Positions 1 to 7,699 of a stretch of 7,848 bases of DNA are shown here, piece after piece. Made by a program: the position numbers and the translations under genes. The stretch is from the NCBI GenBank assembly GCA_900313875.1, contig OMSY01000005.1, positions 1 to 7,848 on the forward strand, read 5' to 3'. The DNA is from an uncultured Actinomycetes bacterium. GTDB taxonomy: Bacteria > Actinomycetota > Coriobacteriia > Coriobacteriales > RUG844. The notes beneath the pieces are model-generated. The model searched no databases. It was not told the DNA's origin and saw only the letters and a program-made list of their open reading frames with translations. Every line of letters starts with the position of its first letter. The stretch's first letter is position 1.

Positions 1-902
1 CCCACGGTGATGAGGTAGCGGATGGGCGCACCGGCCTCGATGCGCGCGCGGCGGCGAGCGCAGTCATCCTCGATGTTGGCCACGATCTCATGGTCGACGT
101 AGTGGCCGGTGCACACCAGCGATCTGGCCGGCATGGGACGGAGCACGCGCCTCCCGTCCATCCCACGCAGCATCTTGTAACCCAGGAAGGAACTGGGGGT
201 CTGGACCGTGTGGACCGCCCCCTCGGCCAGATGCAGCGCCATGGGCCAGTTGTCGGGAATGGCGTTCACCACGTGCGTGAGGCCGGCATGCAACGCCGCC
301 TGCGCGGTCCATGCATGCGTTCCCACAAAGGGCACATCACGCGGCAGGTCCCGATAGGGCGCCGTCATGAGCTCGGCCGCCTTCTGGTCGGAAGCGTTGT
401 AGGAGAGCTTGCGGAACCCCTCGCTGTTCAGCGGGTCCCACACGAACCTGTTGAACAGCCGCGAGCGCTGGCTGATGCGCGAACCCATCGAGTAGAGCTT
501 GTTCTGGTTCGCGATGATCTTGGTGCACGTGGTCGCAGGAAACCCACACAGGTCGAGCCAGTACGGTGTGAATCCCATCGCATGCGCTGCCGACGCCATG
601 GCCATGGCGATACGGTAATGCCCGAACCCCATGCGGATGTTGCCGACGACCACCGGCTTGCCGCAACCATATGTCGCCGCATCGGCCGCGAGGTCGAATG
701 CGGCGGCGCCCTCCTGTGCCGGAACCAACCAGCGCACACCGAGCGCCTCCCCCACCGCAGGGGCAGGACGCGCGTCGAGGTGGCAGGGAACCTGCGAGTC
801 GTCGCCGAAGCGCCTGACGTGGCGCTCCTTGCCGCGACAGGCCTTCCTGTAGGCACGGTCAGAGAGCTGGTTTCCGAAGATCTCCCTCGACTTGTCGGAC
901 AT
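1..902 (-). CDS. Partial gene, GT-B glycosyltransferase-like N-terminal region
   Basis: An open frame on the minus strand starts at the ATG at 902-900 and runs without a stop to the window edge, so only the first 300 residues are visible. A good ribosome binding site, AGGTGGTGG (906-914), lies 3 to 5 bases upstream, which supports this start. GC-rich third positions fit a real gene. After a polar first 80 residues comes VVVGNIRMGFGHYR (about 84-97), followed by a helix rich in Ala and Met. A strand, a Gly-x-Gly-His-x-Arg loop and a helix are what the N-terminal Rossmann domain of MGDG-synthase/MurG-type GT-B glycosyltransferases looks like. The visible part ends in YLITVG, which could open the second Rossmann domain. 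No signal peptide or membrane segment is seen. I do not recognise a named family, and the enzymatic role is inference from the loop alone. It is divergent from the galactoside operon, so joint control is possible but not shown. Confidence 0.75.
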   Translation of the reverse strand, partial: MSDKSREIFGNQLSDRAYRKACRGKERHVRRFGDDSQVPCHLDARPAPAVGEALGVRWLVPAQEGAAAFDLAADAATYGCGKPVVVGNIRMGFGHYRIAMAMASAAHAMGFTPYWLDLCGFPATTCTKIIANQNKLYSMGSRISQRSRLFNRFVWDPLNSEGFRKLSYNASDQKAAELMTAPYRDLPRDVPFVGTHAWTAQAALHAGLTHVVNAIPDNWPMALHLAEGAVHTVQTPSSFLGYKMLRGMDGRRVLRPMPARSLVCTGHYVDHEIVANIEDDCARRRARIEAGAPIRYLITV

Positions 903-922
903 GATCCACCACCTATGCGATA

Positions 923-932
923 AACACGTGTT
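923..932. promoter_or_regulatory. 10-base palindrome in the divergent intergenic region
   Basis: AACACGTGTT is a perfect palindrome with a central CG, lying 21 bases upstream of the left gene and 95 bases upstream of the transporter start. LacI/GalR-type operators commonly have a central CG, so this could be a repressor site for one or both divergent genes. A weak plus-strand -10-like hexamer, TAAGAT (941-946), lies just downstream, but I find no convincing -35. Assignment as an operator is inference; no regulator is encoded nearby. Confidence 0.3.
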
Positions 933-954
933 CTTGCCAGTAAGATGAGGCAAT

Positions 955-980
955 GCGCCGCCAAGCTTGTTTGCCGGCGC
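955..980. repeat. GC-rich inverted repeat (possible leader hairpin or operator)
   Basis: GCGCCG (955-960) is the exact reverse complement of CGGCGC (975-980). Inside it, after one C-C mismatch, CAA (962-964) pairs with TTG (971-973), with a further G-T pair beneath. A nested 8-base palindrome, CAAGCTTG (962-969), has a different centre. The element sits 47 bases before the transporter start. It could be a hairpin in the operon leader or a binding site. There is no T-run after it, so it does not look like an intrinsic terminator. Confidence 0.4.
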
Positions 981-1027
981 GTCCATGATACGGCATGCAA
1001 CCCCTGTCGACCAAGAAAGCGGATACG

Positions 1028-2419
1028 ATGACCGACCAGACAAACCAGCCCAAGCTCGCGACCAACAGGATCCTCTGGCTCTTCGCCATCGGACAGCTAG
1101 GCTGGTCGATGCTCTCGGCAATCATCTCCAACTGGCTCGTCTACTACTACCAACCGGGTGCCTCGATGCTCTCGCAGGGCCATCAGCTGTTCATCACGCA
1201 GGGTGCCGTGTTCCTGGGCCTCACCATCATCGGCATGATCACCGCCGGCGGCCGCATCTTCGACGCCGTCACCGACCCGCTGATCGCCTCCAAATCCGAT
1301 CGATGCACCCACCGTCTGGGACGTCGCATCCCGTTCATGCGCTTCGCCGCCATCCCGTTCGGCGCCGCGACCATCCTCATCTTCGTCTCGCCGGTCCAGG
1401 GCACAAGCGCGGTCAACAACATCTTCCTCGCCGTGATGGTCCTGATCTTCTACCTCTGCATGACCTGCTACTGTACCCCCTACAACGCGCTCATCCCCGA
1501 GCTGGGACGCACGCAGAAGCTGCGCATCAACGTCTCGACGTTCATCTCGGTCACCTACTTCTTCGGCACGGCCTTCGCGTACCTGGTACCCAACATCGCC
1601 GGCATCTTCAAGGGCTCCCTGGGTGTCACCAACGCGTTCCGTCTCACCATCGGCATCCTCGCCATCGTGGCCGTCATCTGCATGCTCGTGCCCTCGTTCA
1701 CCATCAAGGAACACGAGTACGCCAACACCACGCCATCCACCACGCCGGCGTTCAAGAGCCTCCTCAAGACGTTCGGGAACAAGGAGTTCCAGACGTTCGT
1801 CAAGTCCGACATGCTCTACTGGATCGCGCTCACCATGTTCCAGACCGGCCTGCCGTTCTACATCACCGAGCTCATGAAGCTCGGCGACGGCATGATCTTC
1901 CCGTTGTTCGCGCTCATGACCTTCCTGAGCTTCGTCTTCTACGTCCCCGTCAACGTCCTCGCCAAGAAGCTGGGCAAGAAACGCCTCGTGGTCTTCGCGT
2001 TCCTGTTCTTCGCGGTCGCCTTCGCCGTCACCACGGTGGTGGGCCTGTTCGGCGTGCCCGGCATCGTCTGGGGCGTCATCGTCGCCGTGCTCGCATCGAT
2101 ACCCATGGCCATCCTGGGCATCGTCCCGCAGGCCATCGTCGCGGACATCGCCGAGGCGGATGCGATCCAGACCTCCGAGAAGCGCGAGGGCATGTTCTAC
2201 GCCGCGCGCACGTTCGCGTTCAAGCTGGGTCAGTCGGTCGCGATGCTGCTCTTCACCTCCATCGCGCTCATCGGCACGGGCGGCATGGGTTACCGCATCA
2301 CCGCCCTGGTCGCGGCCGTGTTCTGCCTGCTGGGAGGCCTGGTCTTCATGCGTTATCACGAGTCCGACATCTTCAAGGTGATCGGCACCGAGACCAAGCC
2401 CACCTCTGCACGGGAGTGA
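1028..2419 (+). CDS. GPH-family (MelB-like) sugar:cation symporter
   Basis: A 463-residue inner-membrane transporter of the glycoside-pentoside-hexuronide:cation symporter family (MFS fold, about 12 membrane helices). Hydrophobic segments begin at about 14-40 and 55-77 and continue to the C-terminus. The family signature is clear after helix 2: FDAVTDPLI (78-86) followed by SDR (90-92) and R-x-GRR (about 96-100). D79 and D83 have the spacing of the cation-binding D55 and D59 of E. coli MelB. A second family motif, PYNALIPELG, lies at 151-160. I chose the ATG at 1028 over the in-frame ATG at 995 because the 11 extra residues are polar and unlike the family. Neither start has a strong ribosome binding site. 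It is first in an operon with an alpha-galactosidase and Leloir genes, so the likely substrate is an alpha-galactoside such as melibiose or, less certainly, raffinose. Galactose itself cannot be excluded. Confidence 0.9.
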   Translation: MTDQTNQPKLATNRILWLFAIGQLGWSMLSAIISNWLVYYYQPGASMLSQGHQLFITQGAVFLGLTIIGMITAGGRIFDAVTDPLIASKSDRCTHRLGRRIPFMRFAAIPFGAATILIFVSPVQGTSAVNNIFLAVMVLIFYLCMTCYCTPYNALIPELGRTQKLRINVSTFISVTYFFGTAFAYLVPNIAGIFKGSLGVTNAFRLTIGILAIVAVICMLVPSFTIKEHEYANTTPSTTPAFKSLLKTFGNKEFQTFVKSDMLYWIALTMFQTGLPFYITELMKLGDGMIFPLFALMTFLSFVFYVPVNVLAKKLGKKRLVVFAFLFFAVAFAVTTVVGLFGVPGIVWGVIVAVLASIPMAILGIVPQAIVADIAEADAIQTSEKREGMFYAARTFAFKLGQSVAMLLFTSIALIGTGGMGYRITALVAAVFCLLGGLVFMRYHESDIFKVIGTETKPTSARE

Positions 2420-2426
2420 CGACTTG
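2412..2426 (+). promoter_or_regulatory. Ribosome binding site deciding a TTG start
   Basis: GGGAG (2412-2416), inside the last codons of the transporter gene, stands 7 bases before a TTG (2424-2426). No in-frame ATG or GTG is as well placed, so the alpha-galactosidase is read as starting at this TTG. The 4-base gap after the transporter stop favours translational coupling. Confidence 0.65.
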
Positions 2427-4025
2427 AAGCCCGTCAGCCTGCACATCACCTATCGGCCGGTTCACCCCGACCGGTCGTCTGGCAGCTCCAGGGTCGTCGA
2501 CCTGCCCTTCGGCCCGGTTGCCACCCCCGTGTTCTCACTCGGATGCGAGATGGACGCGACGGGCTTCTCGGTGAGGCTGGAGGCACATGCGCCGCTTGCC
2601 GTCCAATCATGCAAAGTCGTGCTCGAGCATGCCTTCGACCGGTCCGAGATGGTCCTGCTCAACGGCTATCAATCGTGGACCGACACCTCCGAACGCCCCG
2701 CCTTCTCGATCATGCGCGGACTGATCGGCTCGCCACGCCTGTCGGTCGCGAACTGGTCGCTCGACGCCTCGGGTGACTACCGTTTCGCCGACTACTCGCT
2801 GGAACCGGGCACCCGCCACGGCTGGACCTACGCCACCTTCGAGCTGGACGGGGTCTTCACGCTGCTGGGTTCGCTCGACGAACGGTCGGGGTTCACGCTG
2901 GTCGCGACCGAGGCCCGCCGCAACCGCGTCATCGTCTCGCACGAGCCGCCGGCACGCATCATCGACGCTGGCGAGACCGTCCAGCTGTGCTCATGTGCGA
3001 TCGAGCGCGGGACCCAGCGGGAGGTCTACGACCGCTGGCTCGCGCGCTATGGGGTGACCGCCCGCACGACCGTGCCCCTGTGCGGTTACACCAGCTGGTA
3101 CCGCCACTACGGCGACATCGACGAGACCAAGCTGCTCGACGACCTCGCAGGTGCCGCGGACGCCTTCGCCGGTTTCGACACCACCGGATCCTCCAAGGTC
3201 TTCCAGGTCGACGACGGCTGGTGTCCTGTGGGTGACTGGGATGCTCCCCGAACCGACCGCTTTCCCAACGGCCCTGCAGCCATCGCCCGGGCAGCACGCG
3301 ATGCCGGCTTCATACCCGGGCTGTGGATGTCGCCCTTCGTGTGCGAACGCAAGTCACGCACCTTCGCAGAGCACCGCGATTGGCTGCTCACCGACGAACA
3401 TGGACGACCCGTTTCGACCGGTTCGCATTGGAGCAGGCACTTCGCACTGGACACCCGCAACCCGCAGGTGCGCGATGCCGTACACGAGTGGGTGGGCACG
3501 GCGATGCGCGACTGGGGCTTCGGCTTGCTCAAGCTCGACTTCCTCTACGCCGCGTGCATGTTGCCCCACGATGGGATGAACCGCGGCGAGCTCATGGCCG
3601 ACGCCGTCGAGCTGCTGCGCGAAGCAGCGGGCGAAGACTGCCTGCTCCTGGGTTGTGGCGTGCCGCTGGCCAGCACGTTCGGCATCTTCGACTACTGCCG
3701 CGTGGGCTGCGACGTGGGGCTGGGCTGGAATGACAAACCACACATGCGCCTGCTGCACCGCGAGCGTGTGAGCAGCAGGAACAGCGTGCATTCGACCATC
3801 GGACGCAGCCCCTTGGACGGTCGCACGTTCGGATGCGACCCCGACGTCGTGTTCCTGCGCGATGACGTCCGCCTCACCGCCGAACAGCGCGGCATCCTGC
3901 TGCATGCAGCCAAGGAGCTCGGCAGCGTGCTGCTCACATCGGATGACATGGGCCGATGGGACGAGGGCCAGCGCACCGCCTACCAGCAGGCGCTCGATGA
4001 CATGATCTCCAGGAGGGCACGATGA
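2424..4025 (+). CDS. Alpha-galactosidase, glycoside hydrolase family 36 (short form)
   Basis: A 533-residue cytoplasmic alpha-galactosidase that removes terminal alpha-linked galactose from oligosaccharides such as melibiose. An N-terminal beta-rich domain (about 1-210, with NGYQSW) is followed by a TIM-barrel catalytic domain opening at GYTSWY. It has FQVDDGW (260-266) and LLKLDFLY, in which D372 should be the nucleophile. CRVGCDVG places D430 as the acid/base. The two aspartates are 58 residues apart, close to the 60 between D327 and D387 of Thermotoga maritima GalA, a similarly short enzyme (about 550 residues). Classical GH36 enzymes such as RafA and AgaA are over 700 residues. No signal peptide is present, so the substrate must be imported first, presumably by the upstream symporter. 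The start is TTG. The last codons overlap galK by 4 bases (ATGA). Substrate chain length cannot be read from the sequence. Confidence 0.92.
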   Translation: MKPVSLHITYRPVHPDRSSGSSRVVDLPFGPVATPVFSLGCEMDATGFSVRLEAHAPLAVQSCKVVLEHAFDRSEMVLLNGYQSWTDTSERPAFSIMRGLIGSPRLSVANWSLDASGDYRFADYSLEPGTRHGWTYATFELDGVFTLLGSLDERSGFTLVATEARRNRVIVSHEPPARIIDAGETVQLCSCAIERGTQREVYDRWLARYGVTARTTVPLCGYTSWYRHYGDIDETKLLDDLAGAADAFAGFDTTGSSKVFQVDDGWCPVGDWDAPRTDRFPNGPAAIARAARDAGFIPGLWMSPFVCERKSRTFAEHRDWLLTDEHGRPVSTGSHWSRHFALDTRNPQVRDAVHEWVGTAMRDWGFGLLKLDFLYAACMLPHDGMNRGELMADAVELLREAAGEDCLLLGCGVPLASTFGIFDYCRVGCDVGLGWNDKPHMRLLHRERVSSRNSVHSTIGRSPLDGRTFGCDPDVVFLRDDVRLTAEQRGILLHAAKELGSVLLTSDDMGRWDEGQRTAYQQALDDMISRRAR

Positions 4026-5158
4026 GCAACGGGACCGTCCACGCGTTCGCACCCGGCCGCATCGAGGTGGCCGGCAACCACACCGACCATCAGGGTGGCG
4101 CGACCATCTCCGCCGCAGTCGACAAGGGCATCTCGATGACCCTGCGGGCGACCGATGACGGCCACGGCCTCATCGAGAGCGCCGGCTTCGGCACCACGCG
4201 CATCGACCTCTCCGACCTCGCCCCGCACACAGATGAAGCGCACACCACCGCAGCGCTCGCACGTGGCGTCATCGCAGGTCTACGCGACGCGGACGTGCAT
4301 GTCACAGGCTTCGCGGCACAGGTCGCAAGCGACCTCGCACCCGGAGGGGGGCTCTCCTCGTCGGCGGCCTTCGAGCTCGCGCTGGCCAAGGGCCTCGATG
4401 CGCTCTTCGGCTCCGGAACGCTCGACCCGGACACGCTCGCGCACATAGCCCAACGCGCCGAGGTCGAATGGTTCTCCAAACCCTGCGGCCTGCAGGACCA
4501 GACCGCAATCGCTCACGGCGGCATCCTTGCACTCGACTTCATCGATGCCGACCGGCCCACCGTCACGCCGATATGCTTTGACTTCGCAGCGCATGGGCTC
4601 GCGGTGTGCCTCGTCGACACCGGGAGCGACCACGCACAGGCCACCGACGACTTCGCGCAGCTGGTGGGCGACATGACCGCCTGCGCGGCTGCATTCGGGG
4701 CGACGCGCCTGTGCGAGGTCGCTGATGCCGACCTGCTCGCCCGCATCCCCGAGCTGCGCCGGTCACTGGGCGACCGGGCAGCCCTGCGCGCCCTGCACTG
4801 GGTCCGCGAGTCGCACCTCGTGCGCCACCGCATCGAGGCGCTCCGCGCAGGCGACGTGGATGCGTTCCTGCGCGACACCCGCGCGTCGGCCGCATCGTCC
4901 GCGCAGTTCCTCCAGAACATCACACCCACCGGGTCGCAGGAGCAGCCAGCCATGGTGGCGCTTGCACTGGCCGAGGCCGCACTCGACGGACGCGGCGCCG
5001 TCAGGATCCACGGCGGTGGCTTCGGTGGCACGCTCATCGCCTTCGTGCCCGCAGACCTGCTCGACGGCTTCACCGCATCGCTTGACCGATGGCTCTTCCC
5101 CGGTTGCTGCCAGATGGTCGAGGTGAGCCAGGAGGGGGTGCGCGCATCATGGACGTGA
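4022..5158 (+). CDS. galK: Galactokinase (GHMP kinase family)
   Basis: A 378-residue cytoplasmic enzyme that phosphorylates galactose at C1 using ATP, the first committed step of the Leloir pathway. Three GHMP motifs are visible. The N-terminal galactokinase signature is PGRIEVAGNHTDHQGG (11-26). The ATP-binding loop is PGGGLSSSA (107-115). The C-terminal glycine loop is HGGGFGGT (330-337). GLQDQ places D159 at the usual catalytic aspartate. The signature differs from the textbook GEHTDY: the glutamate that contacts the sugar is N19 and the tyrosine is H23. From memory this GNHTDH form occurs in many clostridial and coriobacterial galactokinases, so I read it as a subfamily trait, not a defect. 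AGGAGG (4011-4016) lies 5 bases before the ATG. Position between an alpha-galactosidase and galT makes galactose the natural substrate. Confidence 0.92.
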   Translation: MSNGTVHAFAPGRIEVAGNHTDHQGGATISAAVDKGISMTLRATDDGHGLIESAGFGTTRIDLSDLAPHTDEAHTTAALARGVIAGLRDADVHVTGFAAQVASDLAPGGGLSSSAAFELALAKGLDALFGSGTLDPDTLAHIAQRAEVEWFSKPCGLQDQTAIAHGGILALDFIDADRPTVTPICFDFAAHGLAVCLVDTGSDHAQATDDFAQLVGDMTACAAAFGATRLCEVADADLLARIPELRRSLGDRAALRALHWVRESHLVRHRIEALRAGDVDAFLRDTRASAASSAQFLQNITPTGSQEQPAMVALALAEAALDGRGAVRIHGGGFGGTLIAFVPADLLDGFTASLDRWLFPGCCQMVEVSQEGVRASWT

Positions 5159-6672
5159 CACAGGCCGCGATGGTCCTCGTCGACCACGCCGCATCATGCG
5201 GGATCATCGAGCAGGGCGACCGACGCTGGGCGCTCAACATGGTGCTCGCGGCACTGCATGCGGACGGCTGCACCGACGAGCCGCTGTCCCCCGCATCCGA
5301 CGCAAACCTCGACAGCGCACTCGACTCGCTGACCACCGCGCTGCGCGCCCTACCTGGAAACGAGATGATCGTCGATCGCGACGACGCGGCCTGCCTGCTC
5401 CTGGGGCCGGTCATGCCCCGACCATCGCAGGTCTCGCAGCGTTTCGCGCAGCTCGCCGTGGACGACCCATGCGCAGCGACCGACTGGCTCTATGCGCTCT
5501 CATGCGACACGCGTTACGTACGCCGAGCAGCCCGCGCGCGCAACATCTGCTGGACCAGTCCCACCCGCTGGGGCGAGCTCGAGATCACCATCAACCTCTC
5601 CAAACCCGAGAAAGACCCACGGAAGATCGCGGCAGATGCCTCCGCGAGGGCCCGGGGGTCGTATCCAGCCTGCCAGCTGTGCCGCGAGAACGAGGGCTAC
5701 GCAGGTCGCGGTGATGCTGACCCGCACGGACCGCATCCTGCCCGGCAGAACCTGCGCATCGCCGACATCGAGCTTGGTGGGGAGCGTTGGGGCCTGCAGT
5801 ACAGTCCCTACGCCTACTACGACGAGCACTGCATCCTCATGAGCGACGAGCACCGACCCATGCGCGTCGATGCGGCGTGCCTCGCACGCCTGCTCGATGC
5901 CGTGGACCTGCTCCCCCACTACTTCGTGGGATCGAACGCAGACCTGCCCATCGTGGGTGGCTCGATCCTCTCGCACGACCATTTCCAAGGGGGCCGCCAT
6001 ACCTTCCCCATGGACCGCGCCCCCATCGACGAGCGCTTCGAGCTGGCCGGGTTCGACGACGTCGAGGCAGGCTGGCTGCGCTGGCCGGTCTCGGTGGTGC
6101 GCCTCTCCTGCAAGGACCGCAGGGAACTGCTCGGAGCGGCCTGTGCGGTCATGGACGCATGGCGCGCGCACGACGACGCCGGGGCCGGCATCGTGAGCCA
6201 CACGGGGGACGTGCCCCACAACACGGTCACGCCCATCGCACGGCGACGTGACGGGCGCCACGAACTCGACCTCGCGCTGCGCTGCAACGTGACCAGCGCC
6301 GAACGGCCCCTGGGCATCTTCCATCCGCGCCCCGAGCTGCATCACATCAAACGCGAGAACATCGGGCTCATAGAGGTCATGGGTCTCGCGATCCTGCCGC
6401 CGCGTCTCAAACGTGGACTCGACGCGATACGCGACTGCCTGCTCACGGGAACCGACCTCGCATCGGCACCGGAGGTGCTTCCCCACCTCGACTGGGCGGT
6501 CGAGGTGGCTGCAGCGCACCGCGACATGGATCCCGATGCGGTCGAGCAGATCCTGCGCGATGAGGTCGCCCAGGCGTTTGCGCATGTCCTCGAGGATGCC
6601 GGCGTCTTCAAGTGGACCGACGAGGGCCGCGTGGCACGCGACCGGTTCACCGATGTGCTGGTCGCGCGGTGA
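5149..6672 (+). CDS. galT: Galactose-1-phosphate uridylyltransferase, type 2
   Basis: A 507-residue cytoplasmic enzyme that transfers UMP from UDP-glucose to galactose 1-phosphate, giving glucose 1-phosphate and UDP-galactose. The type 2 (Firmicutes-like) signature DLPIVGGSILSHDHFQGG is intact. H276-D-H278-F-Q280 matches the HxHxQ active site, with H278 as the expected uridylylated histidine. Upstream, C175-QL-C178 RENEGYAG matches the conserved cysteine-containing segment of this type. The length of about 500 residues fits type 2; type 1 enzymes have about 350. The ATG at 5149 is preferred over the in-frame ATG at 5089. It follows the purine-rich AGGAGGGGG (5130-5138) and begins a plausible N-terminus, while the longer form would overlap galK by 70 bases. 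The chosen start overlaps galK by 10 bases. It is the last gene of the operon. No UDP-glucose 4-epimerase follows, so UDP-galactose recycling must be encoded elsewhere. Confidence 0.93.
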   Translation: MDVTQAAMVLVDHAASCGIIEQGDRRWALNMVLAALHADGCTDEPLSPASDANLDSALDSLTTALRALPGNEMIVDRDDAACLLLGPVMPRPSQVSQRFAQLAVDDPCAATDWLYALSCDTRYVRRAARARNICWTSPTRWGELEITINLSKPEKDPRKIAADASARARGSYPACQLCRENEGYAGRGDADPHGPHPARQNLRIADIELGGERWGLQYSPYAYYDEHCILMSDEHRPMRVDAACLARLLDAVDLLPHYFVGSNADLPIVGGSILSHDHFQGGRHTFPMDRAPIDERFELAGFDDVEAGWLRWPVSVVRLSCKDRRELLGAACAVMDAWRAHDDAGAGIVSHTGDVPHNTVTPIARRRDGRHELDLALRCNVTSAERPLGIFHPRPELHHIKRENIGLIEVMGLAILPPRLKRGLDAIRDCLLTGTDLASAPEVLPHLDWAVEVAAAHRDMDPDAVEQILRDEVAQAFAHVLEDAGVFKWTDEGRVARDRFTDVLVAR

Positions 6673-6764
6673 TGCGCACGACGCAAGCGAGGTGCCCGCC
6701 GGCCGAAGCGACGGCATCGGACCCATCGTCACACCCGTCCCCGTCGCCGCCGTGGACGCATCTC
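6673..6764. other. Convergent intergenic gap, no clear terminator
   Basis: These 92 bases separate the convergent galT and fic stop codons. The only hairpin I find is CGTCC (6736-6740) with GGACG (6754-6758), a 5-base stem with a 13-base loop and no T-run on either strand. I see no gene and no convincing intrinsic terminator. Confidence 0.5.
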
Positions 6765-7661
6765 TCAGCCAACCGGGGGTATCCGGAAATAATCAAGCAT
6801 CGCCTTGAACCTGTCCTGCGCGGCAAGGCAGGTATCGGTGAGATAACCTGGTTCGTTGTCCCACTCCGCAAGGCCGCGATAGTAGAAGGCCTTCATATCG
6901 TCCGCGATGATGAACGGCACGACATCGTTGGCGAGGCATTCCTTGAACATGATGAGCCGGCCCACGCGGCCGTTGCCATCCTGGAAGGGATGGATGCGTT
7001 CGAAACGCACATGGAAGTCGATGATTCCCTCGAGTGAATGGGTTGCATGAGGATCGTATGCTCTCAGGAGCAGCTCGATCTCCTCGGCAACGTCTTCGGG
7101 CAGGGTGGTCTTTCTTCCGCCAACCTCGTTCGGCAGGCGCTTGTAATCCCCGATGGCGAACCAGTCCTCCGCCGCATCGACGGTGCCGGTCTTCAGGATG
7201 CGATGCAGCTCCTTGAGCATGCCCTCGGAAAGCGGCGCTTCAGCCCGGTCGATGATGTAGTCGAAAGCGCGAAAATGATTCTGCGCCTCCACGATGTCAT
7301 CGACGCGCACGGGTTCTTTCCCGGTGGCGACAGTGGCCGTCTCGAAGATGAGCCTCGTCTGATCGAGGGAGAGCCTACTACCCTCGATATGGTTGGAGTT
7401 GTAGGTCAACTCGACCTGCACCTTGTGATAGATGCCGCCCTTGGTTCTCGAGGACTTCTCCACCCGCAGACGATTGAGAAGAGGACTTCCTCCGGTGTTC
7501 CCCACATTGGACCGGGTTGGCTTCATCGCGTCGGCTGGGATGTTCCAGGTCTTTCCCGTCAGGAACGCTCCCGGCACACGTCCCTGGGTGCAGTAGTTGC
7601 GGACACTCCTCTCGGAAATGTTCCAGAGCTTGGCAATCTCAGAGACGGAAAGGAACTCCAT
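6765..7661 (-). CDS. HTH-Fic fusion protein (class II Fic adenylyltransferase)
   Basis: A 298-residue Fic-domain protein, predicted to transfer AMP from ATP to a protein target. Residues about 3-45 form a MerR/excisionase-like helix-turn-helix (LSVSEIAKLWNISERSVRNY, then GKTWNIPADA). SNHIEG (89-94) matches the S/T-x-x-x-E-G/N inhibitory motif, with E93 as the autoinhibitory glutamate. It lies before the Fic core, which defines class II. The FIC motif HPFQDGNGRVGR (224-235) is complete, with catalytic H224, D228, N230 and R235. The target-docking flap is near KRLPNEVGGRKT (about 175-185). The ATG at 7661 is chosen over the GTG at 7670 because GGGAGG (7670-7675) lies 8 bases before the ATG but touches the GTG. 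No separate antitoxin gene is seen next to it. The fused HTH and the dyad in its promoter suggest autoregulation. The target is unknown. GC content is visibly lower than in the operon, which may indicate transfer. Confidence 0.92.
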   Translation of the reverse strand: MEFLSVSEIAKLWNISERSVRNYCTQGRVPGAFLTGKTWNIPADAMKPTRSNVGNTGGSPLLNRLRVEKSSRTKGGIYHKVQVELTYNSNHIEGSRLSLDQTRLIFETATVATGKEPVRVDDIVEAQNHFRAFDYIIDRAEAPLSEGMLKELHRILKTGTVDAAEDWFAIGDYKRLPNEVGGRKTTLPEDVAEEIELLLRAYDPHATHSLEGIIDFHVRFERIHPFQDGNGRVGRLIMFKECLANDVVPFIIADDMKAFYYRGLAEWDNEPGYLTDTCLAAQDRFKAMLDYFRIPPVG

Positions 7662-7674
7662 CGGTTTCACCTCC

Positions 7675-7684
7675 CTATCGGCAA
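7675..7684. repeat. Leader copy of a 10-base direct repeat (possible extra operator half-site)
   Basis: CTATCGGCAA here is repeated exactly at 7730-7739, where it forms one half of the central dyad. This copy lies in the predicted fic 5' leader, partly over the ribosome binding site. A protein bound here could block translation initiation or transcription. The regulatory role is inference. Confidence 0.4.
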
Positions 7685-7699
7685 GAACCTGAGGAAGTC

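Noticed and set aside
90..923. 277-residue plus-strand frame and the minus-strand frame 428-1000
   Set aside because: Both are shadows of the minus-strand gene starting at 902, which has better codon use, a good ribosome binding site and a recognisable loop motif.
967..2427. 486-residue plus-strand open frame overlapping the transporter
   Set aside because: Its His/Arg/Gly-rich sequence with no motif is a frame shadow of the real gene at 1028-2419.
1097..2449. 450-residue minus-strand open frame opposite the transporter
   Set aside because: It is highly charged (Glu, Asp, His, Arg rich) with no domain, as expected for the antisense of a GC-rich membrane-protein gene. The plus strand encodes an unmistakable GPH symporter.
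5500..6732. 410-residue minus-strand open frame opposite galT
   Set aside because: galT on the plus strand has a complete type 2 signature; the antisense product has no recognisable motif.
6736..6758. Hairpin as terminator between galT and fic
   Set aside because: The stem is only 5 bases, the loop 13, and there is no T-run on either strand.
6672..7037. ATG overlapping the galT stop (TGATG) opening a 121-codon plus-strand frame
   Set aside because: Most of it is antisense to the Fic coding region, and the product shows no domain.
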